This document shows, piece after piece, positions 1 to 6,932 of a stretch of DNA of 7,183 nt. The translations under genes and the position numbers were made by a program. The DNA is taken from assembly GCA_002378585.1 (NCBI GenBank), contig DFSJ01000143.1, positions 2,725 through 9,907 of the forward strand, written 5' to 3'. Positions within the stretch are counted from its first letter, which is position 1, and each line of letters opens with the position of its first letter. This stretch comes from Flavobacteriaceae bacterium UBA3440. Lineage in GTDB: Bacteria; Bacteroidota; Bacteroidia; Flavobacteriales; Flavobacteriaceae. Below the pieces are notes generated by a model, which was given only the letters and a program-made list of their open reading frames with translations, was not told the origin of the DNA and searched no databases.

Positions 1-1875
1 GGTCAGGTAGGTATGTTGATTACCGATGGGGTTAACCCGGTATATAGCCTGCCGAATGGAGGCGAATTTGCCGCAGCCATGCAGCAAGTTCCCGTTACGG
101 TAGTTTTTGCCACTACACCTAACGAGACTACAGAAGTAGCTCAGTACGTGGGTGCGGCTAATCATTATTTAGAATCATGGGGTGATCTGTCTCCCAAAGT
201 TGGACAGTATGCACTGGCTCAACCTGTGATCAGAAATCTTTTTGATTCCCGCCAAATCCAGACTTCTCTGCTAAATTGGATGGGGGTTGACTCTTCTTAC
301 TACGACTACGTTCGCGCATATTGGGAAAATAATATCTTGGGTTCTTCGTCTTGGTCTCAAGCCTTACACGACGGATACTTTACCCAAAACACTTCAGGAA
401 GAACAGCTGTTACTTCGATTAATGGGGCAGCTAGCGCCGCTTCTCTTGCCGCCAGTAAGGGTGTGGCGATGGAGCTAGTACTTTATACCAAAACAGGTAT
501 GGGTGATGGTCAAGAGGCCAATAACCCTTGGCTTCAAGAATTCCCCGATCCCATCTCCCGTGTGAGCTGGGATAATTATGCCACATTCTCAAAAGTTGAT
601 GCCCAAGCCTTGGGTATTGTCAATAAGCATGCTGCTAACGGAGGTTTAGACGGTAGCTATGTTACCCTTACCGTGGGGAACACTACGCTTAAAGTTCCCG
701 CGTTGATTCAACCAGGACAAGCGCCAGGAACTATTGGACTCGCTTTGGGGTACGGCAGGAAATCAGGCTTAAAAGAATTGATGCAAGTAGGGGTGAACGC
801 CTACGGTTTCTACCAAGCTTTCCAACCAGTACAAGAAGTGTCTGTAGCGCTAGCTTCAGGAATGCACGAATTTGCCTCAGTTCAATTACAGAATACATTG
901 ATGGGCCGTGGTGATATCATCAAGGAGACCACCTTAGAAATTTTCAACACAGCTAAAGCGGAGCAATGGAATGAGAAGCCTGTGGTTTCTCTAAACCACC
1001 AGGAAGTACCGGCCTCTTCTGTGGATCTTTGGGATTCATTTGATCGATCCATAGGACATCACTTCAACCTTTCCATTGATCTAAATGCTTGTACAGGTTG
1101 TGGGGCTTGTGTGATCGCTTGTCACGCTGAAAACAACGTACCGGTTGTAGGTAAGGCTGAAATTAGAAAATCTCGAGACATGCACTGGTTGCGTATCGAC
1201 CGCTATTATTCTTCTGAAACCTCTTTTGAAGGAGATAACCAGAAGAAAGATGACTTCAATGGATTGTTTGGTGATGAAGGTTCACTCGGCGGCTTTGGTC
1301 AATTAGAAGATCCTTCTGCCAATCCTCAAGTGGCTTTCCAGCCAGTTATGTGTCAACACTGTAACCACGCACCTTGTGAAACGGTATGTCCTGTAGCGGC
1401 TACTTCTCACTCCAGACAAGGGCAAAATCACATGGCGTACAACAGATGTGTGGGAACCCGTTATTGTGCCAATAACTGTCCTTATAAGGTAAGAAGATTT
1501 AACTGGTTCTTGTACAACAATAACGACGAGTTTGATTTCCACATGAACAATGACTTGGGCAAAATGGTGTTAAACCCAGACGTCAACGTGCGTTCACGTG
1601 GGGTTATGGAAAAATGCTCTATGTGTATCCAAAAAACACAAAAAACAATTTTGGATGCCAAGAGAGAAGGAAGAACCATCCAAGACGGCGAATTCCAAAC
1701 AGCGTGTTCAGCAGCTTGTAACACAGGTGCTATGGTATTTGGGGATGTTAACGATCCAAACAGCCAAGTTACCTCATTGAGCAAAAGTGAGCGCGTATAC
1801 CACCTTTTGGAGCATGTGGGAACAAAACCCAACGTATTCTATCACGTGAAGGTGAGAAATACAACGGAAGCATAA
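1..1875 (+). CDS. actB: ACIII subunit ActB, C-terminal part (5' truncated): molybdopterin-oxidoreductase-like plus Fe-S domain
   Basis: The frame is open from base 1, so the ATG at 13 is internal and the true start lies upstream. Roughly the first 345 codons are the tail of a molybdopterin-oxidoreductase-like domain, which in ActB is known to carry no Mo cofactor. From about base 1057 a four-cluster ferredoxin-like domain follows. Its Cys codons are: motif I at 1090, 1099, 1108, 1120; motif II at 1351, 1360, 1375, 1387; motif III at 1447, 1465, 1477; motif IV at 1615, 1624, 1705, 1717. Motif III has Thr (1456) where a second Cys is expected, so the 15 cysteines fit three [4Fe-4S] and one [3Fe-4S] cluster. 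The protein is expected on the periplasmic face, passing electrons from the quinol site in ActC to the haems of ActA and ActE. An acidic, Gly-rich loop (about 1231-1335) separates motifs I and II. The fusion of both domains in one chain is typical of ActB. Assignment is firm; the full length is unknown. Confidence 0.95.
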   Translation, partial: GQVGMLITDGVNPVYSLPNGGEFAAAMQQVPVTVVFATTPNETTEVAQYVGAANHYLESWGDLSPKVGQYALAQPVIRNLFDSRQIQTSLLNWMGVDSSYYDYVRAYWENNILGSSSWSQALHDGYFTQNTSGRTAVTSINGAASAASLAASKGVAMELVLYTKTGMGDGQEANNPWLQEFPDPISRVSWDNYATFSKVDAQALGIVNKHAANGGLDGSYVTLTVGNTTLKVPALIQPGQAPGTIGLALGYGRKSGLKELMQVGVNAYGFYQAFQPVQEVSVALASGMHEFASVQLQNTLMGRGDIIKETTLEIFNTAKAEQWNEKPVVSLNHQEVPASSVDLWDSFDRSIGHHFNLSIDLNACTGCGACVIACHAENNVPVVGKAEIRKSRDMHWLRIDRYYSSETSFEGDNQKKDDFNGLFGDEGSLGGFGQLEDPSANPQVAFQPVMCQHCNHAPCETVCPVAATSHSRQGQNHMAYNRCVGTRYCANNCPYKVRRFNWFLYNNNDEFDFHMNNDLGKMVLNPDVNVRSRGVMEKCSMCIQKTQKTILDAKREGRTIQDGEFQTACSAACNTGAMVFGDVNDPNSQVTSLSKSERVYHLLEHVGTKPNVFYHVKVRNTTEA

Positions 1876-1902
1876 TTTATTAAGAACAGTAATTATCATC
1901 AT

Positions 1903-3354
1903 ATGGCGTCGCATTACGAAGCACCAATTAGAAAACCACTGGTCGAGGGAGACAAGGGATACCACGATGTAACCCTGGACATAGTCGCTCCAGTAGAGGG
2001 TAAAGCTAACAAATCTTGGTGGATTGTATTTTCCATCGCACTTGTCGCATTTTTGTGGGGACTAGGTGCTATCATTTACACAGTATCTACCGGTATTGGT
2101 ACTTGGGGATTGAATAAGACTGTAGGTTGGGCCTGGGACATCACTAACTTTGTATGGTGGGTTGGTATCGGTCACGCTGGAACATTGATTTCTGCGGTGC
2201 TCTTGCTTTTCAGACAAAAGTGGAGAATGGCGGTTAACCGTTCAGCTGAAGCCATGACTATTTTCTCCGTAATTCAAGCGGGTCTTTTCCCAATCATTCA
2301 CATGGGGCGTCCTTGGTTGGCTTACTGGGTGGTTCCTATCCCTAACCAATTTGGCTCCTTGTGGGTAAACTTTAACTCGCCACTGCTTTGGGATGTATTT
2401 GCGATTTCAACGTACTTATCGGTTTCTTTAGTTTTTTGGTGGACTGGTTTGTTGCCTGACTTTGCCATGATCAGAGATCGTGCCGTGAAACCATTCCAAA
2501 AGAAAATATACAGCTTGCTCAGCTTTGGTTGGTCAGGTCGTGCTAAAGATTGGCAGCGTTTCGAGGAGGTTTCTTTAGTTTTGGCTGGTCTAGCTACCCC
2601 TTTGGTGCTTTCGGTACACACGATTGTATCTTTTGACTTTGCCACTTCAGTGATTCCAGGTTGGCACACTACGATTTTCCCTCCCTACTTCGTTGCGGGA
2701 GCTATTTTCTCGGGATTTGCCATGGTAAACACCCTACTGATTATCATGAGAAAGGTCTCCAACTTGGAGGCGTACATTACGGTACAACACATTGAATTGA
2801 TGAATATAGTGATCATGATCACGGGTTCCATCGTTGGATGCGCCTACATCACCGAATTATTTATGGCTTGGTACTCAGGGGTTGAGTATGAGCAGTACGC
2901 TTTCCTCAATAGAGCTACGGGTCCTTATGCTTGGGCTTATTGGGCGATGATGACATGTAACGTATTTTCTCCTCAGTTTATGTGGTTTAAACGTTTAAGA
3001 ACCAGCATCATGTTCTCTTTCTTTATTTCCATTGTAGTGAACATCGGAATGTGGTTTGAGCGTTTTGTGATTATTGTTACTTCATTGCACAGAGATTACC
3101 TACCGTCCTCTTGGACTATGTTCTCCCCAACTTTTGTTGACATCAGTATTTTTATAGGTACTATAGGCTTCTTCTTCGTCTTGTTTTTGCTGTACGCACG
3201 TACGTTCCCTGTGATTGCCCAGGCTGAAGTAAAAACTATCTTGAAGTCTTCAGGGGAGAAATACAAAAAATTAAGAGATGCTGGTCTGCCATTGTACACG
3301 ATGCCTGAGAAGGCTAAAGCGACTAAAGCAGCTAAAACTAAAAAGGAAGAATAA
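1903..3354 (+). CDS. actC: ACIII subunit ActC, NrfD/PsrC-family quinol-oxidising membrane protein
   Basis: A 483-residue integral membrane protein of the NrfD/PsrC family. I read ten hydrophobic segments, near residues 38-60, 80-103, 116-134, 158-180, 224-243, 262-282, 298-320, 342-360, 370-394 and 414-432, matching the ten helices of ActC. Conserved polar residues in or next to helices include His91 (GIGHAG), His133 (HMGRPW), Asp164 (LLWDVF), His239, Asp245 and Arg387. His133 and Asp164 are the best candidates for the quinol site by family comparison. The role is oxidation of menaquinol, with electrons leaving through ActB. The start at 1903 gives a soluble N-terminus (MASHYEAPIRKPL) as in relatives; there is no Shine-Dalgarno sequence before it. 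It starts 27 bases after actB and stops 3 bases before actD. The last 20 or so residues form a Lys/Ala-rich tail. Subunit identity is firm; the assignment of individual site residues is inferred. Confidence 0.95.
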   Translation: MASHYEAPIRKPLVEGDKGYHDVTLDIVAPVEGKANKSWWIVFSIALVAFLWGLGAIIYTVSTGIGTWGLNKTVGWAWDITNFVWWVGIGHAGTLISAVLLLFRQKWRMAVNRSAEAMTIFSVIQAGLFPIIHMGRPWLAYWVVPIPNQFGSLWVNFNSPLLWDVFAISTYLSVSLVFWWTGLLPDFAMIRDRAVKPFQKKIYSLLSFGWSGRAKDWQRFEEVSLVLAGLATPLVLSVHTIVSFDFATSVIPGWHTTIFPPYFVAGAIFSGFAMVNTLLIIMRKVSNLEAYITVQHIELMNIVIMITGSIVGCAYITELFMAWYSGVEYEQYAFLNRATGPYAWAYWAMMTCNVFSPQFMWFKRLRTSIMFSFFISIVVNIGMWFERFVIIVTSLHRDYLPSSWTMFSPTFVDISIFIGTIGFFFVLFLLYARTFPVIAQAEVKTILKSSGEKYKKLRDAGLPLYTMPEKAKATKAAKTKKEE

Positions 3355-3357
3355 GTT

Positions 3358-3885
3358 ATGGCCAACAAAGTAATTCACGCCTTGTATAACGATGACGACA
3401 TCTTGATGATGGCCGTTAAAAAGGTGCGTGCTGCTCACCACCACATCGATGAAGTTTACTGCCCATTCCCCGTTCACGGTTTAGATAAGGCTATGGGTCT
3501 AGCCCCTACACGTATTGCTATTGCCGCATTTTTATACGGTATCGTAGGTTTGTCTGTGGCGATTACGATGATGAATTTTATTATGATTCAAGATTGGCCT
3601 CAAGATATTGGCGGAAAACCAAGTTTCAGTTATTTGGAAAATATGCCTGCCTTTGTTCCTATCATGTTTGAGCTGACTGTCTTTTTTGCAGCTCACTTAA
3701 TGGTGATCACCTTTTACATGCGCAGCAGACTATGGCCGTTTAAAAAAGCCGAAAATCCTGATGTTCGTTCTACAGATGATCACTTTGTGATGGAAATTTC
3801 TGTACATGACAACGAAGAGTCACTCAGAGCGCTTTTGGAAGAAACAGGGGCGGTTGAAATCAATATATCAGAAAAGCATTCGTAA
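3358..3885 (+). CDS. actD: ACIII subunit ActD (DUF3341 family), two-helix membrane subunit
   Basis: A 175-residue protein recognised as the DUF3341-type ActD subunit by its position between actC and actE, its size and its architecture. A soluble N-terminal domain of about 50 residues carries the motif YCPFPVHG (residues 34-41). Two transmembrane segments follow (about 52-74 and 97-120), joined by a short loop with DWPQDIGGKPSF. A charged C-terminal segment of about 50 residues ends the chain. In ACIII structures this subunit packs beside the NrfD-like subunits and carries no redox cofactor; its exact role is not established. The start at 3358 lies only 3 bases after the actC stop, so translational coupling is likely. 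No haem or cluster motif is visible. Confidence 0.92.
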   Translation: MANKVIHALYNDDDILMMAVKKVRAAHHHIDEVYCPFPVHGLDKAMGLAPTRIAIAAFLYGIVGLSVAITMMNFIMIQDWPQDIGGKPSFSYLENMPAFVPIMFELTVFFAAHLMVITFYMRSRLWPFKKAENPDVRSTDDHFVMEISVHDNEESLRALLEETGAVEINISEKHS

Positions 3886-3890
3886 GTACT

Positions 3891-4451
3891 ATGAACGATA
3901 TGAAAAAAATCCTAGGCCTTTTATTTAGTGCGTTGTTATTGGTCTCTTGCCACACAGACAAGACCAAACGCAACTATGAGTATTTTCCTGATATGTATTA
4001 TGCTGTTGGTTATGAAACCTACCAAGCAGTGCCCTTTTTACCCAACGGGACTGCTGCTGGAATTCCAGCTGATCATACCATAGCTCGTGGTCATATTCCT
4101 TATGAGCTGGCCAATACCGTTGACGGTAAAATAGCTTCGCGTACTCAACCCAACCGCATGGCTGAATTTGATGATAAAGCGGCTGCCTCCGGTAAAGCCT
4201 TGTATGATGCTTATTGCGCTACATGTCACGGTACCAAAGGCGATGGTCAAGGAACTTTGGTGCAAAGAGAAAAAATTCTCGGTGTTCCTAGCTACGCTGA
4301 TGCAGCTAGAGACATTACTGTAGGGAGTACTTATCATGTGATCTACTACGGTATCAATGCTATGGGTTCATACGCTTCACAGCTCAATGAAAATGAGCGT
4401 TGGTTAGTAGCCAATTATGTGATGCAACTCAAACAAGAATTAACAAAATAA
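3891..4451 (+). CDS. actE: ACIII subunit ActE, monohaem cytochrome c lipoprotein
   Basis: A 186-residue exported cytochrome c. The N-terminus is a lipoprotein signal peptide: basic start, hydrophobic core (residues 7-18) and lipobox LVSC with the lipidated Cys at residue 20. This agrees with the known N-terminal triacylation of ACIII subunits in F. johnsoniae. The class I cytochrome domain occupies about residues 90-186. Its single haem motif is CATCH (residues 109-113, bases 4215-4229), followed by GTKGDGQG, and the likely axial ligand is Met158 in YGINAMGSY. Residues 21-90 are a linker with NGT and ARGHIPYE segments common in this family. It should accept electrons from the ActA haems and deliver them to the oxidase CuA centre on the periplasmic side. 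A second ATG at 3900 (Met4, followed by Lys-Lys) is an equally plausible start and leaves the mature protein unchanged. It begins 5 bases after actD. Confidence 0.94.
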   Translation: MNDMKKILGLLFSALLLVSCHTDKTKRNYEYFPDMYYAVGYETYQAVPFLPNGTAAGIPADHTIARGHIPYELANTVDGKIASRTQPNRMAEFDDKAAASGKALYDAYCATCHGTKGDGQGTLVQREKILGVPSYADAARDITVGSTYHVIYYGINAMGSYASQLNENERWLVANYVMQLKQELTK

Positions 4452-4461
4452 TCTGTTCAAC

Positions 4462-5832
4462 ATGTATACTTTTTCTAAGCGTCTAAAAACTTTTGCCCTC
4501 GTACTTATGGTACTTGGGGCTTTGGGTATGGCCCTAGGTTTATGGTCTGCCCCTAAGACTGTTGAACAAGCCAAGTCAATGGTTGTATCTCACGATACAC
4601 ACGGTGAAGCTGAGTCACATGAGGTAGCTCCAGCGGACGAAAAACAAGTCGTGGTTATTGAAGGTCATGAAATCGAGGTAGGTGGCCAATCAAGTCACGC
4701 TGCTTCAACTGATGAATCTCACACGGCAGATCACGATACACACCTCCTACATCAACTTCAGAATAAACCTTGGGCGGCAATTTATGTAGCTGCCTTGTTT
4801 GCTTTGATGATATCGCTCGGCGTATTGGCTTTCTATGGTATCAACCGAGCCGCTCAGGCAGGTTGGTCACCCTTGTTGTTCCGAGTTATGGAGGGGATTA
4901 CTTCTTATTTGTTGCCTGGAGGAATACTTTTATTGGTCATCTTGGTATTAACTTCCCTTCACTTCAACCATTTATTTGTCTGGATGGACCCTGAGGTAGT
5001 TGCTCATGATGAATTGATTCAAGGTAAGTCTGGATTTTTAAATGTACCTGGATTTTTAATTCGTTCTGTTATCTATTTAGGGATCTGGATTGGCTATCAG
5101 AAATTATCTCGCAAGTTTTCTCTGGCGGAAGACAACGACAGCACCACCGGTTCATTTGTTAAAAACTTTAGACTATCGGCTGCTTTTCTAGTGTTGTTCT
5201 TGATTTCTGAGTCCATGATGTCTTGGGACTGGATCATGAGTGTTGACCCTCACTGGTTCAGTACCTTGTTTGGATGGTATGTTTTTGCCTCTTTGTTTGT
5301 GTCTGGTATTACGGTGATTGCCATGGTAACTATTTACCTTAAATCTAAGGGATTATTACCTGATGTGAATGACAGCCATATTCATGATTTGGCCAAATTC
5401 ATGTTCGGTATCAGTGTTTTCTGGACCTATTTATGGTTTTCTCAATTCATGTTGATCTGGTATTCAAACATTCCTGAGGAAGTCACTTATTTTGTCACCC
5501 GCATAGAAGATTTCAAAGTGGGTTATTTTGGAATGATTGCCATGAATTTCCTTCTTCCCTTATTGCTTTTGATGAATAGCGATTACAAACGTTTAAATTG
5601 GTTGGTTGTTATGGCAGGAATAGTGATACTAGTGGGCCATTATTTTGATGTGTATCACATGATTATGCCAGCTACTGTTGGTGACCAAGCATCATTTGGA
5701 CTTACCGAGTTGGCTGCTGTAGCTTTCTTTGCTGGATTGTTCATTTTCGTGGTCTTTACTTCAATTGCCAGTGCGCCAATTACCCCTAAGAACCATCCTC
5801 TTATTGAAGAGAGCAAACATTTTCATTACTAA
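4462..5832 (+). CDS. actF: ACIII subunit ActF, second NrfD-like membrane protein with a His-rich loop
   Basis: A 456-residue membrane protein with about ten hydrophobic segments (near residues 10-28, 105-125, 148-166, 196-214, 238-256, 269-292, 312-333, 353-371, 378-398 and 416-436), as expected for ActF, the structural paralogue of ActC. Between the first two helices lies a hydrophilic loop of about 75 residues rich in Asp, Glu and His: nine His from residue 44 to 97. The basic N-terminus (SKRLK) puts the loop on the periplasmic side by the positive-inside rule. A His in helix 3 (His167, in SLHFNH) lines up with ActC His133, but no acidic residue stands at the place of ActC Asp164. This fits the view that ActF has no quinol site and may serve in proton translocation or assembly. 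The start at 4462 is 10 bases after actE and has no Shine-Dalgarno sequence. The sequence ends in a short His-containing tail. Confidence 0.93.
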   Translation: MYTFSKRLKTFALVLMVLGALGMALGLWSAPKTVEQAKSMVVSHDTHGEAESHEVAPADEKQVVVIEGHEIEVGGQSSHAASTDESHTADHDTHLLHQLQNKPWAAIYVAALFALMISLGVLAFYGINRAAQAGWSPLLFRVMEGITSYLLPGGILLLVILVLTSLHFNHLFVWMDPEVVAHDELIQGKSGFLNVPGFLIRSVIYLGIWIGYQKLSRKFSLAEDNDSTTGSFVKNFRLSAAFLVLFLISESMMSWDWIMSVDPHWFSTLFGWYVFASLFVSGITVIAMVTIYLKSKGLLPDVNDSHIHDLAKFMFGISVFWTYLWFSQFMLIWYSNIPEEVTYFVTRIEDFKVGYFGMIAMNFLLPLLLLMNSDYKRLNWLVVMAGIVILVGHYFDVYHMIMPATVGDQASFGLTELAAVAFFAGLFIFVVFTSIASAPITPKNHPLIEESKHFHY

Positions 5833-5854
5833 TTTCAAGTAATCTATTGTATCG

Positions 5855-6922
5855 ATGACTGTTTTATTATCCATAGCTGTAGTTGCCTTAGTCGGTTTAG
5901 CCATTTGGCAATTGACCAAGATTTTCCAACTTTCTCAGATGAAGTCTGAGCCTACCCAAATTGCTGATGACCAAGACAACCAATATAATGGTTATTTGAT
6001 GTTTGCCTTTTTGGTGTTTATATATCTTATTACGATTTATTCGTTTTGGGCGTGGGGCGATGTGCTACTTCCAGAAGCGGCCTCTGAACACGGACAAGAC
6101 ATTGACCGCCTGATGTGGATTTCATTTGCACTGATCTTCTTTGTGCAAACCATAACCCAAGCATTATTGCATTATTTCTCATATCAGTATCGTGGTAAAA
6201 AAGACCAAAAGGCCTTTTTCTATGCCGATAACGACAAGCTAGAATTTATATGGACGATTATTCCTGTGATTACTTTGGCTGTACTCATTATGTACGGTCT
6301 TTTCACTTGGACTTCCATCATGAATATTGAAGAAAACGATGAGGCACTGGTAGTGGAACTATATGCACAGCAATTTAACTGGAAAGCCCGTTATGCTGGT
6401 CAAGACGGTGTTTTGGGAGATGCCAACGTACGCTTTCTACAAGACTATGATGGACGCAATTTAGTGGGTATCGATTCGTCAGACCCCAACGGATTGGACG
6501 ACGTGGTTGTGCAAGAATTACACTTGCCAAAAGGCCGTCAGATTATTTTTAAAATGCGTTCGCAAGACGTATTGCACTCGGCCTATATGCCACACTTTAG
6601 AGCACAGATGAATTGTGTACCTGGAATGATTACGGAGTTTTCATTTACACCATCTATGACCACTGAAGAAATGCGTCAAACCCCCGATATGGCAGCCAAA
6701 GTGGCCAAGATCAACAAAATTAGATTTGATAACAGCAAGGCTTTAATGGCCAAGGGCGAAGAAGCCCTAGATGCATATCAGTTTGATTATTTGTTACTTT
6801 GTAATAAAATTTGTGGTGCATCGCACTACAATATGCAAATGAAAATTGTGGTAGAAGAAGAAAAGGATTTTAACAATTGGCTGGCAGCGCAAACTACCTT
6901 TGCACAAACCATTCAACAGTAA
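5855..6922 (+). CDS. coxB: cytochrome c oxidase subunit II (aa3-type), CuA-binding, with two extra N-terminal helices
   Basis: A 355-residue subunit II. The canonical hairpin is at residues 86-108 and 131-153, with the typical LEFIWTIIPVITL motif at the start of the second helix. Two further hydrophobic segments precede it (about 2-20 and 47-67). The C-terminal cupredoxin domain holds the CuA ligands His241 (DVLHSAYMP), Cys316, Cys320, His324 and Met327. The loop reads CNKICGASHYNM, with Lys318 where most oxidases have Glu. His241 and Cys316 are 75 residues apart, against about 35 in the mitochondrial protein, because of a charged insertion around 265-305. Phe174 in QQFNW replaces the usual Trp of the electron-entry patch. 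The chain ends about 28 residues after Met327, so there is no fused cytochrome c domain (aa3, not caa3). It accepts electrons from a c-type cytochrome, most likely ActE of the neighbouring ACIII. The first ATG (5855) is needed to include helix 1. It lies 22 bases after actF. Confidence 0.95.
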   Translation: MTVLLSIAVVALVGLAIWQLTKIFQLSQMKSEPTQIADDQDNQYNGYLMFAFLVFIYLITIYSFWAWGDVLLPEAASEHGQDIDRLMWISFALIFFVQTITQALLHYFSYQYRGKKDQKAFFYADNDKLEFIWTIIPVITLAVLIMYGLFTWTSIMNIEENDEALVVELYAQQFNWKARYAGQDGVLGDANVRFLQDYDGRNLVGIDSSDPNGLDDVVVQELHLPKGRQIIFKMRSQDVLHSAYMPHFRAQMNCVPGMITEFSFTPSMTTEEMRQTPDMAAKVAKINKIRFDNSKALMAKGEEALDAYQFDYLLLCNKICGASHYNMQMKIVVEEEKDFNNWLAAQTTFAQTIQQ

Positions 6923-6932
6923 AAAGATAGCT

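Noticed and set aside
13..15. ATG at base 13 as the start of actB.
   Set aside because: The frame is open to base 1 and the protein begins inside the molybdopterin-oxidoreductase-like domain, so the gene is cut by the window edge.
1303..1832. Two overlapping minus-strand open frames (1303-1542 and 1482-1832).
   Set aside because: They lie opposite the highly conserved Fe-S region of actB, have no recognisable domain, and mirror its codon structure.
2322..2669. Minus-strand open frame of 115 codons within actC.
   Set aside because: Fully antisense to a conserved membrane-protein gene, with no recognisable motif or independent signals.
3343..3350. AAGGAAGA upstream of actD as a Shine-Dalgarno site.
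   Set aside because: It encodes the Lys/Glu end of ActC, and the other genes in the operon lack such sites, so it may be chance.
3096..3477. Minus-strand open frames spanning the actC-actD junction.
   Set aside because: Their hydrophobic stretches are antisense images of transmembrane codons; no support for a gene.
4038..4337. Minus-strand open frame of 99 codons opposite actE.
   Set aside because: Covers the conserved haem-binding region of actE on the other strand; no family resemblance.
4770..4994. Plus-strand 74-codon frame inside actF.
   Set aside because: Out-of-frame overlap with a well-supported gene, and its sequence resembles no family.
5833..5854. The 22-base actF-coxB gap as a promoter or terminator.
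   Set aside because: Too short, with no inverted repeat and no convincing Bacteroidetes -33/-7 (TTTG / TAnnTTTG) pair.
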